A stretch of 64,000 nt of DNA from Lunularia cruciata (taxonomy: Eukaryota > Streptophyta > Marchantiopsida > Lunulariales > Lunulariaceae). Positions 14,312 to 26,252 of the stretch are shown one piece after another. The stretch is from NCBI GenBank assembly GCA_948567375.1, contig OX419760.1, forward strand, positions 34,534,001 through 34,598,000. The letters run 5' to 3'. The notes under the pieces were generated by a model that was not told where the DNA came from, did not search any database, and saw nothing but the letters and a program-made list of their open reading frames with translations. Numbering within the stretch: position 1 is the stretch's first letter; every line of letters starts with the position of its first letter. Made by a program: the position numbers and the translations under genes.

Positions 14312-16285
14312 TAATTCTAGTTCAAATTGCCCCCACAAAGTTATCACTGTTTTGACCTGCCTGATTCTGCACCACTTTGTACATCTTCTTACAAGGTACT
14401 GTAAAGCACCAAATCTAATTATTATTAGTCGGCTTTAGTTTCTGGGCTACATGTATATTGTTCCCGAGATTGAGCCCCATTATACATCATTGGCGGCGTC
14501 GTCCCAACATTGCAATATATGGAGACAACAGCGACATGCCACGACTCCACCATGGGGGCCATGGATTTGAATCATGGAACCTGTAGACTGTCAAGCAATT
14601 AGTGAGAGTTCCGCGGACTTGCATATGTGAAATCCTCATTAGAGGACGTTTTATATGAATGTAACGCAACCAACACACGAAGTTAGTATTGTACATAATC
14701 TTTGTTTTGTTTATGTTTTGGTGTGTATCTTATGCTTCAAAAGGTGATGACACTACCAGCGCTATTGACGAGTATGTGCCTCGAGAAGCGCGCACAATGT
14801 GTTTTCTCTATTCCACTTTGGGATTATATTGCTCCATCCAAGACATCTCTAAATCCAAGATATCTTTAAGATTATATCATAACAAGCTTGTTTCTCTAAT
14901 TTTCTTTGGCATTGTATTGCTTTAACCAAGACACCTCCAAATCCAAGACAACTTTAAGCTTATATCACAACAAGCTTTTTTTTCTCTAGTCCACTTCCGC
15001 ATCGTATTGCTCCATCCAAAAACATCTCCAAATCCTAGTGTTTTTCTATGTAATCCGCTTACCCACTTATTATCTAATCCGTTTATGTAATCCAATGGGA
15101 TTGTATTGCCCCATCCAAAACATCTTTAAGATATTGTCTTAAAAAGTTCTTTTTCCTTAATCCTAGGCATTGGATTGCTCCATCCAAGACATCTCCAAGA
15201 TTATATCTTAAAAAGTTTATTCCCAGAGCCATTTCGGCATTGGATTGCTCCACCCAATACATCTCTAAATCCAAATCCAACAGATGTTTGAGATTATATC
15301 ATAACAACCTGATCTAATTATTCATCATTTAATCACGTAGATAGTTAATTTTACTTCTAAGTACAGTTATAATTATCTCAATATGTTCATTTGTAAATTT
15401 GCCTTTTCATTATTATCATTTTCCAACTCGTTCATTCTATATCTCCTTCTGTAACAGGTTTTTCGTCATGACAGATGAAAACCTCGTCCTCCGTGTTACC
15501 CGGCTAGAAAAGGGGCCGGGAAACGCGCCGTTTTTGGCTATAATGAAGCGTGGCTTTACCTATAGTTAATTTCCCATTTCCAAGTATTGGTTTTCTTACC
15601 TTTTTCGTCTTTTTACCCTTGTACGGCTTGATGGGGTCTTCCCATCCTTCATCTTTTCTACGCGGTCATTCTTTTATATATATTTATTTCTAAGTATAGC
15701 TATAAATTTTCTGTTTATTTTTAATTTTACTTCTTCACCATTATGCTTTTCTACAGCAGATCTTAACTTTTTAAATTTAATAGTAATTAAAGAGCTTTTC
15801 ATGTCCTCTTGAATAAATTATGACACTCAACCTTTCTTCCTTCTAATTCTTCATCTATAGTAATCATCGTAAGGGATGGTGTTTTCTTTCTCTTAGATCC
15901 ATTAGTTTTCATCTATCTTTGTTTCCTTCCCTTTCTATTTTGTAATCTCTACTTATTGATGATATCTTTTTTCTTAATTTTCATGCTTTTTCTTTTTACT
16001 TTTAAGTATATTATTGAAAGGTGGGTGATGTGGATGTTGTAATGGTCAAATCTGACAACATGTTGCCAAAGTGTAAAAACCTTTCATAATTATGACATCT
16101 TTTAACTTTTTTTGTTGGTCTTTTGAAACCTTGTCCCAAGAGGTTTTCCTAAGTGTCATAATTTATTTAAGTGCACCATGATGTTATTTATTTTCTCCAG
16201 ATGTGAAGCATGTCCGTTGTAAATGTTGCACATTTCTCAAATATATACGCAAGGCAATTTGACTCATTTTTATAATTTTCTCCTC
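14312..16285. other. AT-rich spacer between HDA8 and element A1
   Basis: It contains the HDA8 3' UTR, a degenerate minisatellite (separate entry) and about 900 bases of T-rich DNA with no coding frame. It ends exactly where the terminal repeat of element A1 starts. Confidence 0.65.
14810..15310. repeat. degenerate minisatellite, units of roughly 70-110 bp
   Basis: About five diverged units share the phrase ATTGCTCCATCCAAGACATC, then CTCCAAATCCAAGA, TTTAAGATTATATC and AACAAGCTT or AAAAAGTT. Unit length is irregular because of small deletions. It lies about 500 bases downstream of the HDA8 stop and may be transcribed with it. Confidence 0.8.
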
Positions 16286-17034
16286 TGTCATGGGTATATA
16301 CATCGCTACACAACATACATTGTTGTCAACATCATACACTATAGAGATATGACTCACACATAAGTCATACATATACTCTAAAGTGCCACAATAATCAGTT
16401 CATTAACACCACTCAAATCAACTCAACTCATATTAGTACTTGATCTGTCATTCTATAAACTGCCAACAATTGTGCACTAATAATAGTCAAGCCACACCCA
16501 CTCTAGCTAAGAGAATCCATGTGACGCTCGCTGGCATCTATCCACCATAGCCAAGAACTTGAAAACTCAACATCTGAGAAGTGAGCTCTCTAGAGTTGCA
16601 CTTCAAAAGTATACCCTTGGACTCAAGCTAGGTCTTAAAGCCTAACAGTCCCGCTAACGGCACACCCAACGGTGTGAATGGTGCAAAGTGATGGTGTGCT
16701 CCACCATGAAGTTAGTACCTCAAACACAAAATCTGATAGTCGAAAAGCAATCTATGAGTGATTGCTAAAATACCTCAAACTATTATCACTGCGACTCCAA
16801 TATCCGAACAATCTAGATGCAACTCTACAAATGACATGATAGTTGTCGTGCATATATACATTGCTACATAACATACATTGCTCCAGTATCCAAACAATCT
16901 AGATGCAACACTACAAATGACATGATAGTTGTCGTGCATATATACATTGCTACATAACATACATTGCTGTCAAAATCATAAACTATAGACATATAACTCA
17001 CACATAAGTCATACATAAACTCTAAAGTGCCACA
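16286..17034 (-). repeat. A1 3' LTR (putative) with repeated ends
   Basis: In element sense it begins TGTGGCACTTTAGAG and ends near TGACA. Its first about 110 bp recur as its last about 110 bp. The corresponding blocks of A2 (663 bp) and A3 (658 bp) have the same design; A1 measures 749 bp because of an internal 86-bp duplication, and subtracting that gives 663. No matching 5' LTR is preserved for this copy. Confidence 0.7.
16795..16966. repeat. 86-bp tandem duplication inside the A1 terminal repeat
   Basis: Units 16795-16880 and 16881-16966 are nearly identical, both starting CTCCA and ending ACATACATTG. A2 and A3 lack the second unit, so the duplication is private to A1. Confidence 0.9.
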
Positions 17035-17202
17035 ATCACCTCCTAGTTGGCAGTTAGGTCCCTCTAACTCCAAATAGCCATCTACTCCAAGTATATGGTA
17101 TACCCTATGATGGGCAAAGATCAAGAGGCTGGGTGCTATCGAGCTCCATTGTTAGTCATATGTATGCAATCTATACCATATAAATGATGAACTAGCTATA
17201 GG

Positions 17203-20200
17203 TCAAGTACATCTAGGACATAACCACTGTCCTTGAGGAACTACCATGAGGGGAGGAGTCATAAATGCCATATACCATCCTCTCAAACAACTATCACACA
17301 CTAACATAGTAGCAGCTCCACTTGAAGAGCCACATAACATACACCTCAAGCTTGCACGTATAAGTGCCAAGCTTGGGTCCATAGTACTATCAATGTTTGG
17401 GAGGTGACATGGCGCACAATTGTACACATGGTCCTTCCTAACAACTCCATCACGTCCTTCCAACACAAGGAATCTAGATCACAAAACCTCGTCACTTTCA
17501 AGATAGTGTGGCTTGTAGAAACATCAAGTGTTGTTGGTGTTGTCTGTTGTAGATATACATAGTCCCTTGGATGAAATCAATGGATCAAGGGTCTATAACC
17601 TCCTCCTCAAATAGTAGCATAGCATAAGGTATCTCTATGTTGAGCAATTGCCAAGTTCTCAAAGGCCATATGCATCACTCTCCAAAAGATCTTTGCCCAT
17701 TGAGAGCATGCACTCATCCATACATCTCAATCATCCAAGTCCAAAACTACAATAGCATCTCGACAAATGGTTACAAGTAAATATAGATCTTGTCCATAGA
17801 GAAGAAAGTAAGGAGAGAAGGATACTAAGGAGGCTTGCCCGTTGAACCAATAGCCCATGGCCAACCAAGGTAACTGGAGATCCCAATCTCCCAAGTGTCC
17901 TCTTTGCAAACCATACTTTTGCAATCCTTTCTTCACTATTTGAACCACTCTCTCTGCTAAGCCATCTATCTCAGGGTGATCTTGAGAGGTAGTACAATGA
18001 TCAATCAAAGCCTTGTCACACAAGACTTGAAACTCTCCTAAGAACTCTATACCCTAATCAATCAAAACCTCAGCTGGTGTACCAAAATGACTAAGAATCC
18101 AATCTAGGAACAAATAAGCCGTCCCTTCATTGGACTTGTCAGGAAGTGCCACCAACTCAATCCACTTGGAGAAGTGCTTTGCCATCACCAAAACATACCA
18201 ATGATGTCTCATAGTCAATGGTAAAGGTCCAGCAAAGTCCAAACTCCAACAGTAATCCAATCCCATAATAGGTAATGGGTGTAACTATGGTGTAAGAGCA
18301 TTGAATGATGCTCTAACTTGGTCACAAACCACACATCTGGTAACAAATTATTGTACTCAGTCTGCATATTGCACAACCAATGATGACTCTAGAGTAAGCT
18401 ATAAGTATGCTTTACTCCAATATGTCCTAGCTCTTTGTGAGGATGATGGACCAACTATGGTCTCTAAGATGGAAGTGGTACTACTCGCACTCTACCATCC
18501 TCTCATACACGCAAAAGGTGTTTGCTCTCCAATTTGAACCGTCTAGCGCTTAGAGATGAACACAGTCTCTCCTCTTGGCCCCAACTGTGCAACCCACAAC
18601 ACCAATGCAAAGACAATCCATCACTAAGATATCATCATGAATGTCTTGTTGAATTGTACCAATATCTTCACTCTCTGGATTTGTGACCTCAATAACTCCT
18701 CCTATATGCATTGAGAGATAATACCAAAGTGTCAGAAAATATACACAGAAAGGCAGATGTATACCAACCTGGCACCATCTCCTCATTTGAGTCACCATGC
18801 CAACGTGCTCCGGTCTGATCTTGCTAGCTGGGACATGGGTTTCTGCTCAACCCATCTGTATCAAGGTTCATCACTCTATGTCTATGAACAACCGTGAAAT
18901 CATACTCCTATAAGATCAGAGCCCATCGTGCAAGCCTTTTTGAAAGCTTGTCGGACTCCATCAACCACTTTAGTGGCTGATGATCAATTATGATAGTGAA
19001 AGGGTTACCAAAGAGGTAACATAAAAAATGTGCTACTGCCCAAACTGATACCAAGCACTCTCCTTCATATGAACTATACTTTACCTCCCCTAAATTATTT
19101 GAGCAACTGGCATAGGCCATCACAAACTCCTTCCCCTCATCATCATGTTAGGTAAGTACTAATCCAAGCTCCAACATACTCCAATCAATGTGAACCTGAA
19201 ATGGTCATCCTCTGATCTGTCTCCTCAAAATAGGAACAGATGTCAACCTCTCCTTGAGCTCTACAAAAGCTCTCTCCTGCTCATCTCCCCAACATCACTC
19301 TTGTGTAAGCTTGGTCAGCTTTGTCAAGGCCTTGGCAATAGTACTAAATCCTCTAACATATCAATGATAGAAGTTTTCCAACACAAGGAATGCTTGCACT
19401 CTACTCACTTCCATAGGCCAAGAGATACATGCAATAGCCCCCACCTTGGTCTGCTGAACACCAAGTCCTCCAGGGTAGATAATGTGACCCAAATACTCAA
19501 CCTGGTCATGGAAGAACCTACACTTCCCAAGATGTAATTTGAGTCCATGAGATCTCAACCTCTCAAACACCTCTAACAACTATCTCTCATGCTCCTCCAT
19601 AGTAGTGCTATAGACTAAAATGTCATCAATATAGCACCAAGAAAAATCCAATCTAGCTAGGATCCTATCCATGACCCTTTGGAACTCAACAAGAGCATTC
19701 TAACCCAAATGGTAAAAACCCCCATTGATATAACACATCCTTGCTGTGAGGATCAATAGCCCAAAATGATGTCTTGGACTTATCCTTCTCCTTGATTGGC
19801 AATTGATGATATACTACTCAAAGATCCAAAGTACTAAAGACCTTTGCATGCCCAATTGCATCAAAGATCTCCTCTAGTGTAGGCATGGCATATTGATCAG
19901 CCCTAGTTTGTTGATTGATAAGCACACATTTGCATATTTGTGTAGTTGCCATGCATATCTTTCTTGGTTGGCATCATTGTTGCTGATGCATACTCTCCAT
20001 GTGAAATCTCCACCAAACTAGCCTCAAAAAGTTCATTACTCCAGCTTTGAATCAATGTCTTCTCCATATCATTATATTGATAAGGACATCAGAAAATTAG
20101 TGTATCATTAGTTAGCTCAATCTGTATACAAGGTTCCTTTAGAGCACCCAAACCCTTTATACTAAAAGCAAAACAACTCATGTAGCTCCTCAAGAAACTT

Positions 20201-22463
20201 CAAACCCTCCGTCTTTCCTCTCCTAAGCTTGGGTCCAAGCTTGGGTCCAAGATTTGGCTCCCAAGTATCCTCTGTAATTGTCGTAGGAGTGGAAGACATA
20301 TTGATTGGCTGCTAAACTAAGCCCTTGGGTGCAGTAGTGTCATGCCTTTGATTATTAGAGGTCCCAACCTTTGTGTGAAAAACCTCCCTCCACTTTGGTT
20401 GCAAGCTCCACACGTCCTTTAGCAACATCCCAAGTAGACCAAGAGTGTAATCAAAGTAGCCCATGCTCACCTAGATGGATGGAGTTCAAGTAGACCACTC
20501 TCCCTAGTAGCTATTGGCTGTGTCCCAAGAATACCATGTCCACTCAATCCATCACCCCCAGCATGTGCGTGAATCATCTTGAGCATGTGCGTGAATCATC
20601 TTGATAGGTACAAGGCTCACAAGTGTCCGAGTGGTGAAGCCTATCAAGTGCATCCTATGCTGCTTTGCCAAGCCAAGGCTCCCAAGCCAAGTCAAACAGT
20701 TTAGGTCCATAGCATGACCTAAAACTTGACGCTTGGATGCCTCTTACACTGTTGGAACAATGGATACTAGTGCAAAAATCCATTGCTTGCTCTCTCTCAT
20801 CGGTGTTGGGCTCCACCAATTGCTATAATTATGAGTCCCAGACCAATCCAAGACCTCCCTCTTGAAAATCATGAGAGCCTAGGAAACTCATGAGTGTGGG
20901 AAAAGTGGCTCTAGGTTGTCCAACTAGGTTCACCATTGCCATATGTGACCTATCAGCCATTGCCACCATCATCAACAATGATGTAGTCTAGTCGTTGAAT
21001 CTCATCATAAGCGCATTGTAGAATCTCTCTAGGTAAGAGGTTTGTCGACTAAAGACAAAGACAATGAGCCTGTGATCCCACTCTAGTTGCATCTAAAAAT
21101 ATAGTAGGTCCCATTCAAGAATGGAACTAATGTGTACTTGCCACCACTCTGGTGCAAGAATCACCCATCAAAAGAACGTTCTCCAAAGGTAAGCTGGAGA
21201 AATTGACTAATGGACCTAGAGATGCCAAAGTATGCATAACATCTCCCAAAACACACTAGAATGGGGATCTTGAAGACCCAAACCTTAGCCAGCACAAGTA
21301 TGTCCCTAACATGGCCATCTAAAAATCACCAAATAAACAGGCCCATGTCTCTTTAGATCATGCACCCCCTACAAGGAAATGTTTGCTTGTAGGGCCTTTT
21401 GATAACCCCTAATTGCTGAGATTGGTAATAACTTAGGATACTAATAGGCCAAGTATGCCACATGATGGAGAGAGACTTGCCTAGCAATCTCATCTCTCTC
21501 CAAATACAACTACCTTTGTACTTGTATACCTGCCTGTAGTACCACAGCTAGTCCGGTGCTAATCCCACCAAACAACTCCAATAGACATACTCCCTCTACT
21601 AGATACTGCCAAGCAATGAGTGTGGTATCTAGAGTGTCAAGGTGATTGACTCTGGAGGCTCATCCTCACACTCATCTCTTGGTGGTACGAAGGCTTCACT
21701 CCAAGCCTATTGCACCAATCAATCTACGTGGTGCTCCAATACCTCCTCTGAACTCCATAATAGAACATCCAAGATGGATGGAACAATCTCACTCATACTC
21801 CAAATCCGAGTGATCTCCTTTGGAGTATCCTTTGCATGGGCGTTCCCCTCCAATAAATCACCTGGCCAAGTAACTACACCATTGAAAGTGAAATTGATGT
21901 TGCCATGGTCTCGGACTATAGAGAGCCAAGACTGCCACTACTGAAGCGTACTAGTAGATGACATACTTGTCTCTCACTTGACTACCAACTTGGTCTATAT
22001 GAGGTTGTCTCCTCCCAATAGTCAATATTGAAACCCATGGGGTATAGCATTGCTCCACCAACTAGTACATCATATGACTCAATTATTGTTACAATAGCTT
22101 CAGCTCTCACCACCGAGCTATCAATCAGATGACCAGGCTGAATCTCAACAACTAACTCTCTACATGTGATTTACTATGTTGAGCACCTCTTAAATATGTC
22201 TAGATTTGAAATGGACCTCTCTCCACATCAGTCTTTTGTACCCCTAGACTGACAACTACAGCCTTCCCCAACATAAGGGGTTGTGCACCAAAGTCTAATA
22301 AGACTCTATATGGTGTAGAGACCTTCCTTGAAGGTCCCACCAAATGAGAAATCCCCCTGTTTATCCAATAAGACAACACCAGGTGTGAACCATGCTCTCT
22401 CAAAGGCCGGTCTAGCTGGCAACTTCTCCAATCTAGCTGCTATTGCTTGCTATAAACCACTGG
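17203..22463 (-). pseudogene. A1 polyprotein remnant: PR, DNA methyltransferase, RT, RNase H, IN, PHD
   Basis: Broken polyprotein read on the minus strand. The retropepsin region falls near 22,200-22,400 (VLLDFGAQPLML, where A2 has DSG). Methyltransferase motifs run from about 21,595 (ELFGGISTGLA) to 20,690. RT and RNase H lie about 20,150-18,900, and integrase about 18,540-17,650 with the AERVVQ glutamate motif. The C-terminal PHD finger (17,206-17,350) starts CMLCGSSSGAATMLVCDSC and ends WLCPRC, but its His and sixth Cys ligands are now Tyr and Phe. In-frame stops include 21,306-21,308 (next to the methyltransferase Cys), 19,818-19,820 (RT) and 18,908-18,910 (RNase H end). It cannot make a functional polyprotein. 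Confidence 0.85.
20560..20603. repeat. 22-bp tandem duplication in A1
   Basis: AGCATGTGCGTGAATCATCT with its flanking bases occurs twice in a row. A2 and A3 have one unit at the matching place, so this is a private slip in A1 that also shifts the reading frame of the methyltransferase-RT linker. Confidence 0.85.
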
Positions 22464-25400
22464 TGTGACAACTTGGCAAATATCACTTTTGTGGTAATCG
22501 GGTAAGTAAAGTTTGTTCCCATAGAGATATGATTCAGAATTGGTCAAATACAAAGTCAAACAGTAACATGTAGTTCTTCTTGGTTACGTCCTCAGTCTCT
22601 CAGGTAGCAACTACACCCAGAAGAGAGTAACAAGCTCACAATCTTGACAACTTGTCACGAATACACACACACATAATCACAACATAGTAAATTCTATCCA
22701 AACAACTCTTGATTGTGATGATTCAGATTCTCCCAAAGACGGCACTTCACTGTGAAAAATGATTTTGCCATAGAATTGTGTTCCATCCCTCCATTGAAGG
22801 CACAACTTCCTCAATCAAAATTGCTTCACATGAACTTTGTGCTACACTCCCAAATGCAGAATACTACCAACACTACAATTCTTCTCAAATCTGTCAAGGC
22901 ATTGCTCCGATGCACTTCACTTAGGATCAAACACACAAAATGAAGATCAAGGCTACAGAATCCAACATCCACAAACATATTGACTTGCACTTTGAAATTC
23001 TCCACACACTCACAACAACAAACACGTAATTGACAATCGAAATTAAGCTCAAGTGACAAGCACTGAAAACAACACTTTGCTTTATCTATCTTCATAAATT
23101 TGAATACTGAACAACATAGTACTGCAAATGCTCCCCTTAAATACTGAAGCAAATGGCAGTTCTTCCTACCTATGCACTGCTTCCTAACATCTCTTCCTAC
23201 TTGCAGATCCAAATTGACAATCCATCTCTTCATATCTGCCTCTTCCTATCTCAAAATTGGTACTTACACCGATCCAATGTCTACCTCATCATCGGCTTCC
23301 AAACCCAATGATCTTCCTACTACTTCTCCTTCTTCGGGTATATCTAACTCTACCAATTCCTGCACTAATTCTACTACTTCTACACTAGGGTCTACAATTG
23401 CACTAAGGAGTGACTTATCTAACTCTTTATCTTTTGACCCACTCCTCTCTAATGTGTCAAATAACAAGTCCGATGACACTTGAATTCCTACTTCTGCAAC
23501 ATCAGACTTCCTCTCCTCTGTCACACTATTCCTAATTTTCTCTAACTCCAAATTGACTAAATCTAATATGAGACTAACGTTGTCTTCTACTTCTAACATT
23601 TTCCGGTCTACTTGCTTCCTTAATTGGATCAGCAACGTGTTCATATCCACATCTTTGGCTTTTCTCGTCCAAGTTTCCTACACAAGCAACTTTAACTCAT
23701 GTAGATGTGCTTCTTCCAATCTCCCTTTAGTCTCCGTGCTCAAGATTTCTTGCAACTTTCCTACAACTTGTCCTATTGATTCCAACTCATACCCTCAAGA
23801 TTGCTCTGCCTTCAACTCTTTGCGGTACATCTTCAACTCATCTTTGTACTCAGCATCGAGCATCTTCTTCTCCTTTGCATATTGTGCTTCTTCTCCTTTG
23901 CATATTGTGCACTCTATAACTCAACACTCCGTACCAGCTCTCACAATCGTCCTTCTTCTTCATGCCTTATTGCTAACTCCCTCTGCGATGCTTGATCCTT
24001 CCCAGCTGCACTCTTCTTCAAGCTGTCCAACTCCTGCTCCATTATTGCTGCCGTCGCCTTCAAATGAATATTCTTGATGCACACATCACCCACTTCCTCC
24101 TTCATTTTGCTCAGCCACATCGCCTGCTCCTTCAATTCCCCTGCTTGCTTTTGTAGTTCTTTCCCTCTTGTCTCACAGCTCTCTTGTAACATCTCAAAAG
24201 TCTTCTTCTTCAAGATTTCCTCTTTCCAAAGTTCTCCAATTTCTTCATTTCTTTGGACTTGTTGCTCCTGCAACCCCTTCGCTTCACTCAACAGATGCTT
24301 CACCACCTGCAACTCATTCATCACCTTTCTACGATCTTGGAGAATTACTTTCCAATGCTCCTTTAGTAGCTCCCAGCAATGGTGTGACAACCTTTGTTAG
24401 ATATAGTATCCCACCAAAGTTATCTTTATCTTCATTGCCGTCTTTGTCTTCATTCTTCGGGTCCTTCATAGGCTCCTTCTGCCAAAGTTACGATCTTTGT
24501 ATCTTCAAAGACACCGCTTCTGAACTCTCTTCTCCTTTACCGATTGAACTTGGCCCCGCAAGATACTCCTCCTTTTCCTCTGGTCTTTGCTTATCCACCA
24601 CCAGGGCTACGCAATGACTCGTTGTTCTTGGTACTCTGTCAATCATCGCATGACAAGCTTCACTGACTCCCGCTACTTGCTGAACCTTAGGTTCCCCCTC
24701 ACTATCACTTCCAGACTCCTCACTTTGTAAGGTGAGTTCATCCTCTTCTGATTCCTCTCCTTGCGACTCTATTTCTTCTTCAGACTCTGATTCAGATGAT
24801 GCTTCTCTCACTATCTTCTTACTCTGCACAACTAGTCTTTGAGTCTTCCTTTGAGTTGGAGGTGACTTTGCCTCTTCGGGTTTACTACGCTTCTTCTTCT
24901 TTGGACTTGTGACTTCTTCCATCTTCCATTTTCTTGTCTTCAAGAAGTGTTCATCATTGGCTTGCAGGTGTGTCATATATTGTTGCTCTTCTTCATCCGC
25001 TTCTTGTCTTAAATCAAGATGGAAATGGGACACCATGCGATGCCTCCTCCACTATTAGCAAATTCAACCCAAAGTAGAAGTGTGTTGCAAATGGTGCAAA
25101 ATAATGGGGAGGCAAACCTTTCCGCCAATTGATTATCATCTACCTTGTTTGGTGGTGAAAACACTTTGCCCAATTCACCTTTACCCCTACAAACAACATC
25201 TGGTGGAAGAAGACCGCTTGCTGCATGTTCATGTAAGTTGTTCATTCTGGCTTGAACATGGCCATCATTGCTCCCACAATACTTCTCCTAATTGGATCCC
25301 GATAGGACTCCACCTTGTAGCCATTTGTGGTTCTCAGAGCAAAGAAAGAGTTTTGGATTTCCGCCATCTCTTCTGTAGCATCACACTTCCGATAGAAGGT

Positions 25401-26239
25401 GATCCCCGTCGGTTCTCCTGCTTCCTTCCCCAACACTAACCTCCAATCCGACTCAGTCCATCATGCCGGATTTCCTCTCTTCACTTCAACTTTAGGACCC
25501 TCCTCACAATTATTGGCAGCTATCTTTGCCATCACTCCTGGGAAACTAAAATTCTAGTTCCATGCTAAAAACATAATGCAAAGTCTATTCAAGACCTCAA
25601 TTCTGGCTACCACATCTAACCTATGAATTGCAAAACTTTGCACCGCTAGAGCATTTGTGACCTTCTTCACCATGATCTGCTCTCTCGTTCTTCGGCATTG
25701 AAAGATGATGCCCTCTCTTGGACGAGACATTCTAACCCCTTTTAGATTTTGGAAAATGCACTCTCAATTGGCTTTCGGACATGCATTACTGTAGGACAAC
25801 TACTCAAAGGAATTGGAAATTTACTCGGGATATTCAACTTGTCCCTGCATAATCGCAATCTTATATTACCCTGAATTGCAGTCATTCTTTAGTAGATTTC
25901 AAATTTGACTTCCCCTCTTCTGTTTGTTGATGTCCGGTCACTGTCAAGACATGCTTCTTTTGCCTCTGCCATTTCTTGAAGTGTACTTTCTTGCCATGTA
26001 CCAAGGTTGTTAGACGGTCTTTGTTTCACTTGCGCGTTCCAATCCAAAGATGATGCTCTTTGGAATTTTTTCTGTTGTACCCTTCTTCTAAGTACCTCCA
26101 TCATTGGATCCAATCTCGCCTTCTTTGGATTTCCTCCAAAGTCACTTCCGTCCATTCTTCTTTTGCAATTCGGCTTTCCGTGCTTACTTCTTCCCTCAAA
26201 TACTAATAAACAGAAAAAACAAAAAATGTGGGTACCACA
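22464..26239 (-). repeat. B1 3' LTR, 3,776 bp, protein-coding
   Basis: In element sense it starts TGTGGTACCCACATTTTTTG directly after the polypurine tract and ends CAAGTTGTCACA. Both termini agree with the solo LTRs B3 and B4, whose borders are fixed by target duplications. A TATTTAAG box lies at 23,136-23,144, leaving about 0.67 kb of R-U5. The roughly 3 kb upstream of the box (U3) is occupied by the remains of one long reading frame. Confidence 0.85.
23264..26200 (-). pseudogene. LTR-encoded coiled-coil protein, B1 copy (decayed)
   Basis: Broken frames read in order: a basic start near MDGSDFGGNPKKARLD, a middle block (TTNGYKVESYRDPIRRSIVG, then HQM..VNWAKCFHHQTR), a Lys/Ser/Glu-rich acidic tract near 24,700-24,800 (SESESEEEIESQGEESEEDE) and long heptad-like helices (LKEQAMWLSKMKEE). 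It ends at 23,264 in DDEVDIGS plus a final residue. The B4 copy gives the clearest view. I do not recognise the family. A 22-bp in-line duplication lies about 23,868-23,911 and further stops are frequent. Confidence 0.7.
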
Positions 26240-26252
26240 TACCCTCTCTCTC
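26240..26252 (-). promoter_or_regulatory. B1 polypurine tract
   Basis: Element-sense GAGAGAGAGGGTA lies between the integrase stop codon and the LTR start TGTGGTACC. A polypurine tract in this place primes plus-strand DNA synthesis in LTR elements, and it fixes the LTR start. Confidence 0.85.

Larger units (their letters stand above)
16286..22463 (-). mobile_element. Family A Ty3/gypsy element, copy A1, 5'-truncated
   Basis: Minus-strand element. Its 3' end is at 16,286 (terminus TGACA in element sense). Its 5' part is cut off by element B1, which enters at 22,464 within the sequence matching 34,585 of copy A2, upstream of the retropepsin. Order in element sense is retropepsin, cytosine methyltransferase, RT, RNase H, integrase, PHD finger, 3' terminal repeat. 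It carries many stops and frameshifts and is the most diverged of the three large copies. Confidence 0.88.

Noticed and set aside
22464-26239. Coiled-coil frame of B as Gag or as an Env-like third gene
   Set aside because: It lies downstream of integrase and beyond the polypurine tract, inside the LTR. It has no CCHC, no signal peptide and no membrane span.
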